Shown: positions 14,805-21,351 of the stretch, piece after piece
Layout of the letters: every line of letters begins with the position of its first letter
Position numbering within the stretch: position 1 is the stretch's first letter
Assembly: GCA_021808875.1 (NCBI GenBank)
Contig: JAKBAU010000020.1
Coordinates: 1-21,351, forward strand
Origin: Pseudomonadota bacterium
Lineage (GTDB): Bacteria > Pseudomonadota > Alphaproteobacteria > Micropepsales > Micropepsaceae
DNA length: 21,351 bases
Direction: 5' to 3'
Notes under the pieces: generated by a model
What the model was told of the DNA's origin: nothing
The model's database searches: none
Seen by the model: the letters and a program-made list of their open reading frames with translations, nothing else
Translations under genes and position numbers: made by a program

Positions 14805-14822
14805 CGTACGCTTATCATCGGT
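14805..14822 (-). repeat. Iteron-like motif just beyond the parB stop
   Basis: On minus ACCGATGATAAGCGTACG. It shares ACCGATGATAAG with the inverted unit at 17641-17657 (ACCGATGATAAGGGTGC), so the parAB block is bracketed by near-identical motifs. Confidence 0.4.
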
Positions 14823-14833
14823 AGTCGTCAGCT

Positions 14834-15859
14834 TTATCCGAGCGGTGCATCTTCCGGCAAATCGTCGAATAACGAGGACAGAGCTTGAAGATACTCCGCC
14901 TTAGCTATCTTGGTCCGGGGCAAAATATGAATCTTTAAGCCCCCGCCCCTCACCTTCTCCTTGCGTACAATCACAACACCGTTCGACGCACGAATTTCAT
15001 CTGGAGATGACTTGCCAGACGGCCGCTTGGCCGGTTTACCCGCAGCAGCAAGACGGCGCACAACGACAAACGGCTTATGGAGTGACGCGTTCGATTGTCT
15101 GAGGGCTTCTTGCTCTTTCGCCAAAGAACGGGCTTCGGCGATGATCGCCCCACGCAGCTTCTCGTCTTTAAGGATTGGCGCCAATTCCGCCGCATTGCGT
15201 ATACCAATGACGTGCGGTGTCCCGAACGCCGCCAGAACGTCCGATGGCAACCTTGCGAGTTCCAGGTATCGGCTAAGCCAGCTTTTCGTTACCCCCAGCC
15301 GATCGACCATCCGTTGCTGATTGCCTTCATAATAGCGCTCGATGGCACGCAGGTAATCCGTCGCTCGCTCATAGTCGGAAATATCCTTTCGGTGCCTGTT
15401 TTCGATATCGGCAACACGGAACGCTTCTTCATCTGTCATCTCCCTGATTTCGAGCAGCAATCTGAAATCCGGGTAGTCATGAGCGCGCATCCAGGAGGCA
15501 GACCAATGCCGGCGCGCCCCACAAACGATTTCGAAGTCAACGCTTGCGTCCCCTTTGACACGACGTCCAATCGCTGGAACCTCCTGCCGTCCCTGCGCCT
15601 TGAAACTCTCTATCAGATCAGCACAGCTCTCTTCGTTTAGAGCACCGTAATCGCGGTTATGACCATCCCAAATGCGGCAGCGCGCCGGATCGACGAGTTC
15701 AGTGACCCTGTTAACTTTGGTGCCAGAAGCAATGGCGGACAAAGCGCTATCCCGACTTGCCAATACCCCGGCTATTGGCAGACGACGAGCTGTAGCCGCA
15801 TCTCCCGAGCCAGATGTCTTTCCGAGCAGCTCGCCAAAGCCCTTATTTCCCTGCGCCAT
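14834..15859 (-). CDS. parB: ParB/Spo0J-family partition protein
   Basis: A 341-residue DNA-binding partition protein. The N-terminal ParB/Srx domain (about 50-160) includes the nucleotide-binding box CGARRHW (113-119), where classical proteins have GERR, and the ENRHRKDISDYE segment (153-164). A central HTH lies at about 180-200 (QQRMVDRLGVTKSWLSRYLEL). The C-terminal third is basic and probably dimerises. ParB proteins bind parS, load CTP and spread along DNA, stimulating the ParA ATPase to separate plasmid copies. It follows parA by 57 bp in one operon, and the spacer holds a perfect 16-bp palindrome that is the probable parS. A GGTGGGG stretch upstream of ATG 15859 is a weak ribosome site. 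Confidence 0.93.
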   Translation of the reverse strand: MAQGNKGFGELLGKTSGSGDAATARRLPIAGVLASRDSALSAIASGTKVNRVTELVDPARCRIWDGHNRDYGALNEESCADLIESFKAQGRQEVPAIGRRVKGDASVDFEIVCGARRHWSASWMRAHDYPDFRLLLEIREMTDEEAFRVADIENRHRKDISDYERATDYLRAIERYYEGNQQRMVDRLGVTKSWLSRYLELARLPSDVLAAFGTPHVIGIRNAAELAPILKDEKLRGAIIAEARSLAKEQEALRQSNASLHKPFVVVRRLAAAGKPAKRPSGKSSPDEIRASNGVVIVRKEKVRGGGLKIHILPRTKIAKAEYLQALSSLFDDLPEDAPLG

Positions 15860-15894
15860 TTATCAAATTCCCCACCAAAAACAGTCAGTTAATC

Positions 15895-15918
15895 GAGGGT
15901 TGCACGCGTGCAACTCTC
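15895..15918. promoter_or_regulatory. Candidate parS centromere palindrome between parA and parB
   Basis: A perfect 16-bp palindrome GTTGCACGCGTGCAAC at 15899-15914, extended by GAG/CTC pairs to 15895-15918 with one mismatch pair. It overlaps the parA stop. It has the size and the GTT...GC...AAC frame of the parS sites of repABC plasmids (consensus GTTNNCNGCNGNNAAC) but differs at the two symmetric inner positions. Only one copy occurs in the window. Confidence 0.6.
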
Positions 15919-17134
15919 ACAGAATGCCTTCTTTTCGGAGGCGCTCCGCGTGGCTTGGCCATGTCTTGCGGATTTCGATTTCAATCTCATTGTTCACACC
16001 ATTTAGATGGGTCAAAGCACGATGATGTGTTTCGCGCGATGTCACCGGGTGTTCGAGCTCATAAACTGACATCAGTCGCGCGGTTGCATTATCAATCTCC
16101 GCGGAATCGCGGAGTACCGAACGCAACATCGATTCCCCGTAGAGCTTGCGCATCAAACTCAAGATTTCCCTTTGCATGGACTTCTGTTCGTCCGTCCGGC
16201 TAGCGACCATCCGGATCCAATTCAAGGCTATGGGAAGACCCGTTTCATCCAGTGTCGCAATCGTCTCATAAAGCATCGCCAGGAAAGATGTCGTAGAAGC
16301 AAAGTCCATTACCGTAGGTGGCGTCGGGATCATAAGTGCATTCGCAGCCCGCATTACCGACAGAGAGATCGTGCCGAGTGCCGGCGGAGGATCAAGGATG
16401 ACGACGTCAAACTCGTCGGCTATCGAGGCGATTCCCTGCGCCAAACGGTCCAATAGGAGGGGCTGACCACGCGATACACGCGCCGCAAGTTCATATTCAG
16501 CCGCGTAGAGGCGCAAATTGGACGGAATTAAATACAGACCATCCCAATGGGTAGGCTTCACGGCGTAAGCAAGACTCGACATTTCCTCCTCACGAAAAAA
16601 CGGATAGAGCGTGTCAGATTCTTGCAGATCCAGATCGGGAACGTAGCCGAAGAGACTCGTCGAAGAGGCCTGGCTATCGCAATCAATAAGGCAGACCCGG
16701 TAGCCTTTAGTGGCCAGATGCTGCGCCAAATGGACCGATATGGTTGACTTGCCGACACCGCCTTTGAAATTTTGCACCGCAATGACCGCGATCGGATCCT
16801 CTGGCTGACGCCAAGGCCGGGTGCCAAATGCAGCCCGCATCGCGTTCACTTCTTGCAGTGTATAGCCAATACGGCGACCAGATTTCGTTCGCTCGTTCGA
16901 TGGAAGTCGTCCCTCTTTTTCGGCTTCCCGGATGGCGGCAGAGGTACGCCCCACCAACTCGGAAGCTGCGGATATTGGGAAACGGGGAAGGCTTTTCGGT
17001 CCGCTACGCTGTTCCGCCGCACGCTCACGCAGCGAAGTCATCACATCCAGAGAGCGATTATAGAGCTCGGCCACAACATTCGGGAGTTGCGCGGAATTGA
17101 GCATGAAAGTCTCTTTCGAAGTTTCGCTCGGCAT
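15917..17134 (-). CDS. parA: ParA-family partition ATPase with N-terminal HTH
   Basis: A 405-residue deviant Walker-type ATPase that moves plasmid copies along the nucleoid with ParB and usually represses its own operon. The N-terminal region holds a MerR-like helix-turn-helix (about 54-78, ISAASELVGRTSAAIREAEKEGRLP). The ATPase domain starts at about 114; Walker A is KGGVGKST (124-131), followed by LIDCDSQASST (149-159) and Walker B VVILDPPPALG. The N-terminal HTH makes it a type Ia-like, autoregulating ParA. ATG 17134 is used, but an in-frame ATG at 17104 preceded by GAAAGAGAC may be the real start. It is divergent from repA, with the iteron origin between them. The TTTCGAAA palindromes at both promoters are possible operators. 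Confidence 0.93.
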   Translation of the reverse strand: MPSETSKETFMLNSAQLPNVVAELYNRSLDVMTSLRERAAEQRSGPKSLPRFPISAASELVGRTSAAIREAEKEGRLPSNERTKSGRRIGYTLQEVNAMRAAFGTRPWRQPEDPIAVIAVQNFKGGVGKSTISVHLAQHLATKGYRVCLIDCDSQASSTSLFGYVPDLDLQESDTLYPFFREEEMSSLAYAVKPTHWDGLYLIPSNLRLYAAEYELAARVSRGQPLLLDRLAQGIASIADEFDVVILDPPPALGTISLSVMRAANALMIPTPPTVMDFASTTSFLAMLYETIATLDETGLPIALNWIRMVASRTDEQKSMQREILSLMRKLYGESMLRSVLRDSAEIDNATARLMSVYELEHPVTSRETHHRALTHLNGVNNEIEIEIRKTWPSHAERLRKEGIL

Positions 17135-17139
17135 AGATT

Positions 17140-17151
17140 AACTTTCGAAAT
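17140..17151. promoter_or_regulatory. AACTTTCGAAA palindromic box upstream of parA
   Basis: AACTTTCGAAAT, containing the palindrome TTTCGAAA, lies 6 bp before parA ATG 17134. A near-identical box occurs upstream of repA (17689-17700). A related CTTTCGAAGTTTCG lies at 17113-17126. It is a candidate binding site for the ParA N-terminal HTH. Confidence 0.4.
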
Positions 17152-17259
17152 CATGTCAAGTTTTGTGATTTTTCCGCAAATCGTCCACCGGCAATCTGAG
17201 CCTCGGAAACGCAACCCAGGCTCACTACGGCATCACCACAGCGCAGGTAGGGCAGGGGG

Positions 17260-17440
17260 CTCTGAACAGATGATAATGGTACATCCAACACTACAACCGA
17301 TGATTTTGGTTCAAGTGCCAATGATAATGGTGCAGCGAATATAGAATCCCCGATGATTTCAGTACGCACGCTCCAGTCTGTACCGATGAAAACGGTACCA
17401 CACCTATAGTATAAAAAATAAACCTATAAGATCCTAAGGT
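17260..17440. other. Probable origin of replication: five iterons plus AT-rich stretch
   Basis: Five direct repeats with core GATGATAATGGTACA begin at 17269, 17299, 17320, 17352 and 17385, spaced 21-33 bp. Units 1-3 are close to each other and units 4 and 5 more diverged (GATGATTTCAGTACG, GATGAAAACGGTACC). They are followed by a strongly AT-rich tract (about 17401-17432) with two CCTATA repeats 20 bp apart, a plausible duplex-opening element. The cluster lies between divergent parA and repA, the normal place for an iteron-controlled plasmid origin. No clear DnaA box was found. Confidence 0.75.
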
Positions 17441-17640
17441 TCAGCCGAATTTCTGAGAGAAATTGAATAAATGGAGGAGGGGCGTGTAGCTCTTCGTGTC
17501 ATCAAGCAAGTGGCCAGTCACAGTCGGTCGTTGTTTCCAATTCTGGGCACTGTAACCTTTCCACCGGCATTGGGATGGTACTCCGTGTCCAACATCCCAG
17601 TAGATCACGCGAGTCGTTCCTTCAGAAATCGCCATGGAGC

Positions 17641-17657
17641 GCACCCTTATCATCGGT
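17641..17657 (-). repeat. Inverted iteron-like unit in the repA promoter region
   Basis: On minus ACCGATGATAAGGGTGC, opposite in orientation to the five origin iterons. Single inverted units near rep promoters commonly serve as sites for autorepression by the Rep protein; this is inference. Confidence 0.5.
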
Positions 17658-17688
17658 AAAATTTGCACATTTGACTCTGAATTTAGCC

Positions 17689-17700
17689 AACTTTCGAAAA
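17689..17700. promoter_or_regulatory. AACTTTCGAAA palindromic box upstream of repA
   Basis: AACTTTCGAAAA, the same 11-bp core as the box in front of parA at 17140-17151, about 75 bp before repA ATG. A shared box at both divergent promoters suggests common regulation by one protein, perhaps ParA. Confidence 0.4.
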
Positions 17701-17775
17701 TAGTTGTTTGACTTGCTGTAGTCATGCTAGCGCAATGCTAACCGACACAATGCGAGTCGCTCTTTAGGACAGAAC

Positions 17776-19128
17776 ATGCAGTACCGCTTGCCCTTGGGTC
17801 AAAAGATATTCACCGAGCTAAACAGCGCCGGACCGACCCAAGCCGCAGAACTGGCGCGACTTTCAGGGGCCCCAACCGTGTTTGATCGGGTTTCTGCGGT
17901 GGCGAGCGAAGACCCTGTTCCGAGCTTTCTACACTCGGCCTTATGCGCGATGTCGTTGCCCGTGCGCCGTCCGACCGATGATAAACTGCCGATCATCCGC
18001 GCGGATGGCCAATATTCTCTGGTCATCACACCCAAGGCGGTATTGCAGAACATCGATGGGCAAAGGGAACTCAAGATTCTCGGTGTCCCGTATGGATCGC
18101 TGCCACGCGTCATCCTCATCCATATCATGACCGAAGCAGTGCGGACGAATTCCCGCCAAGTGTATCTGGGAAAGAATTTCACAGATTGGATGAAACGGAT
18201 GGGATTCAGGACCGTCAGCTATGGCCCACGTGGGTCGGCAACGTTGGTGCGCGACCAAGTCGATCGGCTCTTTGCCTGCGAATGGATGATTCGATGGGAC
18301 GGAACCGCAACAAATGGGGCCAAGGAGTATGGCATCAAGGAAGTCAAACTCACCAACGAATATGGTGGTGTCGACCAAGCGAACGCTTCGTTCGCACGTG
18401 AAATCTACCTGACTGAAGCTTTCTATGATCATCTCAAAGAACATGCCGTCCCGCTGAACGAACACGCCATCCGGCAATTAAAAGATTCCGCGACTGCACT
18501 AGATCTTTATACGTGGCTTGCCTATCGTCTGCCGCGGATCAATCCGCAGCGCCCAGCGTCTCTGTCATGGACACAATTGGCTAATCATTTTGGCAATGAT
18601 GGGAAGAACATCCGCAAATTCCGACAGAGCATCCGGGAGGCGTGGGACAAGCATGTCTCAGCCGTGTATCCGCAGGCCAAAGCCGAATTCGATACTGGCG
18701 TCATTAGGCTCCATTCATCACCCGCGCCGGTGCCACGCAAAACGCTATTGAGTGTCATTACACCGACCACTGAGCCAGTGTTACGGCCCGCCATTGAGGC
18801 GCCGAGGGCGAAGAAAACTGAACTTAAGGCTGTTCCAGCTAGTTTAGAGGATATGCCCCTCGACGAGGCCATGAAGGCCCGATTCTTCGATACCCTACAG
18901 GCTCGCATTGGCTCCACGGATATGAAGAGTTGGTTTTCGACTGTAACGCTAATCGCGCCGGATATTAACGATCGCGACGACGACCAATGGATCCTTGCCG
19001 TGCCGACTAAGTTTCATGCGAAATGGATCGAGGATCATTTCCAGCAGGCTCTTGAGCATGCTGGCCAGCGGGCCGGCTTCACCAAGCCGCCGCGTGTTCG
19101 CGAGGAACAGAGCACTTCATCGCGCTGA
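17776..19128 (+). CDS. repA: Plasmid replication initiator RepA (RepA_C family) with a DnaA domain I-like C-terminus
   Basis: 450 residues. The central part (about 100-320) matches plasmid RepA_C initiators: GVPYGSLPRVILIHIMTEAV, then YLGKNFTDWMKRMG and the RGSATLVRDQVDRLFACEW segment (152-170), and a winged-helix-like SWTQLANHFGNDGKNIRKFRQS (264-285). This domain should bind the iterons upstream. After a proline-rich linker (about 315-355) comes a separate segment (about 366-432) with the pattern of DnaA domain I: FFDTLQARIG, then SWFSTVTLIAP, then WILAVPTKFHAKWIEDHF. That domain recruits helicase or partners in DnaA. ATG 17776 has AGGAC five bases upstream. RepA is divergent from parA and controlled by iterons. 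Confidence 0.9.
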   Translation: MQYRLPLGQKIFTELNSAGPTQAAELARLSGAPTVFDRVSAVASEDPVPSFLHSALCAMSLPVRRPTDDKLPIIRADGQYSLVITPKAVLQNIDGQRELKILGVPYGSLPRVILIHIMTEAVRTNSRQVYLGKNFTDWMKRMGFRTVSYGPRGSATLVRDQVDRLFACEWMIRWDGTATNGAKEYGIKEVKLTNEYGGVDQANASFAREIYLTEAFYDHLKEHAVPLNEHAIRQLKDSATALDLYTWLAYRLPRINPQRPASLSWTQLANHFGNDGKNIRKFRQSIREAWDKHVSAVYPQAKAEFDTGVIRLHSSPAPVPRKTLLSVITPTTEPVLRPAIEAPRAKKTELKAVPASLEDMPLDEAMKARFFDTLQARIGSTDMKSWFSTVTLIAPDINDRDDDQWILAVPTKFHAKWIEDHFQQALEHAGQRAGFTKPPRVREEQSTSSR

Positions 19129-19404
19129 AAAGACCGGTTTCAGGTACCTTATGGCGTCAAACACCGGCCTCGGCTCTCCGTCATTTGAAAGATACCTGGC
19201 GCTGCGATCACGCTGAGCACGCGGCAAATTCTCTGATATTATAGAGCGTGTAAGAGGCCAGTTGCTGTGGATCGAGCACGGTCCACCTGCTTGAGGATAC
19301 GGTCTTGCACTGCTTCTATGTGGTGCGTTTCGGGCCAAACAGAGTTGATACACCGTATTGTATTTGGCGATACAAAGCTCTATCTTGCTTTCAAGGAGGC
19401 GAGT
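19129..19404. other. Gap between repA and the toxin-antitoxin operon
   Basis: 276 bp without a convincing gene. The right half carries the TA promoter/operator (19345-19375). No strong terminator follows repA. Confidence 0.5.
19345..19375 (+). promoter_or_regulatory. TA operon promoter with palindromic operator
   Basis: A -35-like TTGATA at 19345-19350 is followed by the inverted repeat TTGTATTTGGCGATACAA (19358-19375), perfect six-base arms with a 6-bp centre. The weak -10 (GATACA, 18-bp spacing) lies within the right arm. Ribbon-helix-helix antitoxins of the DUF1778 type bind such palindromes and repress their own operon, so this is the likely operator. Confidence 0.5.
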
Positions 19405-19704
19405 ATGGCTACCGTTGTCGAACGCAAGGAATATCCGATCTCGATGCGCCTGCCAGAAGCGGACGTCGCGATGATTGATCGCGCCGCAGCCCTACGCGGC
19501 CGGTCACGCACGGATTTTGTGCGTGATGCGGCCGTGCGTGCTGCTGAGGAAGTCGTCATGGAACAGGGGCTGATCCGCATGAGTCCAGAAGGTTTCGCCG
19601 ACTTCATGGAGATCTTGTCCCGGCCGCCCACCATCGTTCCAGAGATGGCGGAAGTGCTCAAGAGGCCCGCGCCGTGGGAGCCCGGCTACGTTGCGAAGCG
19701 GTAA
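19405..19704 (+). CDS. tacA: DUF1778-family antitoxin (TacA-like)
   Basis: A 99-residue protein. The N-terminal ribbon-helix-helix DNA-binding region is YPISMRLPEADVAMIDRAA followed by ALRGRSRTDFVRDAAVRAAEE (10-49), the classical DUF1778 signature. The C-terminal tail (about 60-99) is the part that wraps and neutralises the acetyltransferase toxin in this family. AAGGAGG at 19393-19399 gives a strong ribosome site five bases before the ATG. The toxin gene begins three bases after the stop. Autoregulation through the palindrome at 19358-19375 is likely. On a plasmid it would act as an addiction module. Confidence 0.93.
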   Translation: MATVVERKEYPISMRLPEADVAMIDRAAALRGRSRTDFVRDAAVRAAEEVVMEQGLIRMSPEGFADFMEILSRPPTIVPEMAEVLKRPAPWEPGYVAKR

Positions 19705-19707
19705 GCT

Positions 19708-20217
19708 GTGGCATTATCGGCTCCCGAACCGCTTAGCGCCGACCACGATGTTTCCAAGTTCTCCTGCGGCACACCGACTCTCGATCGTTGGCTGAAGGCG
19801 CGAGCCCTTTCCAATCAGCAGAAAGGCTTTACGGCGGTAATGGTCGTCCATGACGCTGGGCGTGTTGTCGGATATTACGGGCTCGCGCCGACAGGGGCTG
19901 TGCCTTCGATTTTGCCTCGCTCAATCCGCACGGGACAACCGCCCAATCCTGTACCCTGTCTGCTGCTCGGGCAGCTCGCCACAGACACGGCCTGGGCCGG
20001 GCAGGGCATCGGCACTGGCTTGATGAAGCATGCTCTTGCGCGTTGCGTTGAAGCCGCTCGCCTGATTCGAGGGCGGGCTCTGATGGTTAATGCTGTCGAT
20101 GAAGAGGCTGCCCAGTTTTGGCAACGGCGAGGCTTTATCCCTTCGAAGGACGATCGCCTGGTTCTGCTCCGGTCAATCGCCGACATTGCCGCGATGCTGG
20201 AGAATGTCCAATCCTGA
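19708..20217 (+). CDS. tacT: GNAT-family acetyltransferase toxin (TacT-like)
   Basis: A 169-residue GNAT. Family members acetylate the amino group of charged aminoacyl-tRNA and block translation. The N-terminus has the FSCGTPTLDRWLK motif (18-30) typical of TA-linked GNATs. The acetyl-CoA loop is WAGQGIGTGLMKHAL (96-110), and the C-terminal part reads AAQFWQRRGF (134-143). At the position where TacT-type toxins normally carry the catalytic tyrosine (FY..GF), this protein has tryptophan (W138). It starts at GTG 19708, three bases after the antitoxin stop, with no independent ribosome site, so translation is probably coupled. Proper family placement is clear; which tRNA is modified is not. Confidence 0.9.
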   Translation: MALSAPEPLSADHDVSKFSCGTPTLDRWLKARALSNQQKGFTAVMVVHDAGRVVGYYGLAPTGAVPSILPRSIRTGQPPNPVPCLLLGQLATDTAWAGQGIGTGLMKHALARCVEAARLIRGRALMVNAVDEEAAQFWQRRGFIPSKDDRLVLLRSIADIAAMLENVQS

Positions 20218-20346
20218 CTGATACGCGGCAGCGCGCAGCGTGCATCGCCGTGGCTGGGAAAGGAAGAGTGAGAGGGCAGGGCGCTTTTCTGTGACGAGTA
20301 AGGGCTGGAGGAGAGGCTTCCGGCGCTCGTCATGGAGATTGACGCT

Positions 20347-21351
20347 ATGAACAACGTATTTGTTGCCGGATCCGAGCGCGGCGCGAGTGAGGGTTATAAG
20401 GTCGATGTGAGCCGCGGGCAGCGCGTCGGCCGGGTTTCGTCAGAATGGTTTTCCCGCCCGGATGATGAGCGGTACTTGTCGATCAGCGCGCTGGAACAAG
20501 CTGTGCGCGATCGGTCGGAGCGTAGCCGGACCCGTGTCGTGGAAAGTGCACTTGTGCATGTGGAAGCCAGCCGGACTGATCCGGAGCGGCTCGCGTTGAT
20601 TTTGCCGGGTTCGGACGAAGCTGTCGCGCCCACCCACTGGTCGTTTGGGCAGCTGGCGGCGCAAGTCGGTGCGCCGGCGGCCTATCTTCGGCAGCTTCCC
20701 GCAGCATTAGCGGCCATCAATTTGCAGTATGGGCTTTCTTCAAACCGTGCGGAGCAGATCAAAACGCTGGAGACCAACAATGGGCGCGTTGAATTGCGCG
20801 CGGTGACGGGGCCGGATTACGGTCGCATCTATGATCATGAACTTGTCGAGGCGGTGCGGCGCATCGCTGGCAACGGCACGGGTGACACGCGGTGGAAGGT
20901 GCCAGGCGTGCTGAATTGGTCGACCGGGGTATATAATCCGCGCGTCGATATCAGCAGGGATACGACGACGCTCTATGCGTCTGACCGGGATGTGTTCATG
21001 TTCCTGGTCGATGATTTGCACCCCATTGAGGCGGGGCGCCTGCCAGATGGCTCACCGGACTTGTTTTTCCGAGGGTTCTATTGCTGGAATTCAGAGGTTG
21101 GTGCCAAAACGCTGGGGGTTGCGAGCTTCTATCTCCGCGCGGTGTGCCAGAACCGCAATTTATGGGGCGTGGAGGATTTCGAGGAAATCACTATCCGGCA
21201 TTCCAAATACGCGGCGTCACGCTTCGCTCACGAGGCAGCTCCGGCGCTGCAGAATTTCGCCAACTCATCGCCGGCGCCGTTCATCAACGGCATCAAAGCG
21301 GCGCGTGAGCGGATTGTGGCGCGCAATAATGACGACCGGCAGGATTTCCTG
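20347..21351 (+). CDS. DUF932 domain protein (phage/plasmid-like), 3' end outside the window
   Basis: The frame is open from ATG 20347 to the window end (335 residues) without a stop. The fold family is recognisable from WSFGQLAAQVGAPAAYLRQLP (about 98-118), the LRAVTGPDYGRIYDHELVEAV segment and the FRGFYCWNSEVGAKTLGVASFYLRAVCQNRNLWG stretch near 247-280, all typical of DUF932 proteins on plasmids and phages. The function is unknown; these proteins are frequent cargo of large plasmids and are not tied to replication. An in-frame ATG at 20332 is an alternative start; I prefer 20347 because GGAG lies nine bases upstream. The 130-bp gap before it holds a purine-rich leader (GGAGGAGAGG, 20307-20316) and no gene. 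Confidence 0.85.
   Translation, partial: MNNVFVAGSERGASEGYKVDVSRGQRVGRVSSEWFSRPDDERYLSISALEQAVRDRSERSRTRVVESALVHVEASRTDPERLALILPGSDEAVAPTHWSFGQLAAQVGAPAAYLRQLPAALAAINLQYGLSSNRAEQIKTLETNNGRVELRAVTGPDYGRIYDHELVEAVRRIAGNGTGDTRWKVPGVLNWSTGVYNPRVDISRDTTTLYASDRDVFMFLVDDLHPIEAGRLPDGSPDLFFRGFYCWNSEVGAKTLGVASFYLRAVCQNRNLWGVEDFEEITIRHSKYAASRFAHEAAPALQNFANSSPAPFINGIKAARERIVARNNDDRQDFL

Larger units (their letters stand above)
14611..14833. other. Gap between recombinase and parB with two iteron-like motifs
   Basis: 223 bp between convergent genes. Read on minus, ACCGATGATGTTGGTAC ends at 14639 and ACCGATGATAAGCGTACG ends at 14805. Both match the core of the iterons upstream of repA, although they lie about 2.5 kb away on the far side of parAB. 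No clear terminator hairpin is seen. Confidence 0.45.
17441..17775. other. repA upstream region
   Basis: About 335 bp with one inverted iteron-like unit (17641-17657) and the TTTCGAAA box (17689-17700). Small open frames exist on both strands (17471-17659 plus; 17441-17725 minus), but neither has a convincing ribosome site or family features. The stretch probably carries repA control elements. Confidence 0.45.

Noticed and set aside
17441..17725. A 94-codon minus-strand frame in the repA upstream region
   Set aside because: No Shine-Dalgarno, no family recognised, and it lies across the inverted iteron and the TTTCGAAA box, which look regulatory.
1..21351. CRISPR arrays, tRNA and rRNA genes
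   Set aside because: No regularly spaced repeat array was found; the only clustered direct repeats are the iterons at 17269-17399, whose spacing and position fit an origin. No tRNA cloverleaf or rRNA sequence was recognised by eye.

Overview
The window looks like part of an alphaproteobacterial plasmid, most likely from the Acetobacteraceae (an Acidiphilium-type acidophile is my best guess). The evidence is a complete plasmid core (divergent parAB and repA around an iteron origin), an RHE_PE00001/DUF1612 protein, a YhcG nuclease, a plasmid-type tyrosine recombinase, a TacA/TacT toxin-antitoxin pair, a DUF932 protein and several insertion sequences. The host assignment is inference from gene types; no ribosomal or other taxonomic marker is present.

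Layout. 1-5427 is an IS nest. An IS21-family element (1485-4059; istB intact, istA broken by an IS66-family remnant) has an IS1111-group (IS110-family) element at each end, the two in opposite orientation. The left IS1111 copy is preceded by the right end of another copy, so the window opens at an IS1111 head-to-tail junction. 5448-6113 is a TIR-like gene lying right beside the IS nest. 6426-10781 is a four-gene CBASS anti-phage locus on the minus strand: cap15 (membrane effector), a DncV-like cyclic-dinucleotide synthase, cap2 (E2-E1 fusion) and cap3 (JAMM protease), i.e. a type II CBASS in the V. cholerae gene order with the phospholipase effector replaced by Cap15. 10862-14610 is a much more GC-rich accessory block: the RHE_PE00001 protein and the YhcG nuclease on minus, then a divergent tyrosine recombinase on plus with a dif-like site in front of it. 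14834-19128 is the replication/partition module: parB and parA on minus with a palindromic candidate parS between them, then iterons and an AT-rich stretch, then repA on plus. 19405-20217 is a DUF1778/GNAT toxin-antitoxin operon, and 20347 onward is a DUF932 gene cut by the window end.

How the parts fit. In the CBASS, phage infection is expected to activate the CD-NTase; its cyclic dinucleotide would bind the Cap15 beta-barrel, whose membrane segments then disrupt the inner membrane. Cap2 should prime the CD-NTase by joining its C-terminal glycine to a target, and Cap3 should reverse that. ParA/ParB/parS, the recombinase with its site, and the TA pair would together stabilise the plasmid that carries this defence cargo.

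The items most worth a second look are the Cap15-DncV-Cap2-Cap3 combination with a 327-bp gap containing hairpins between effector and synthase, the adjacent TIR-like gene, the RepA with a DnaA domain I-like C-terminus, the dif-like site, the parS palindrome, and the IS1111 insertions at matching TGACCC sequences at both IS21 ends.
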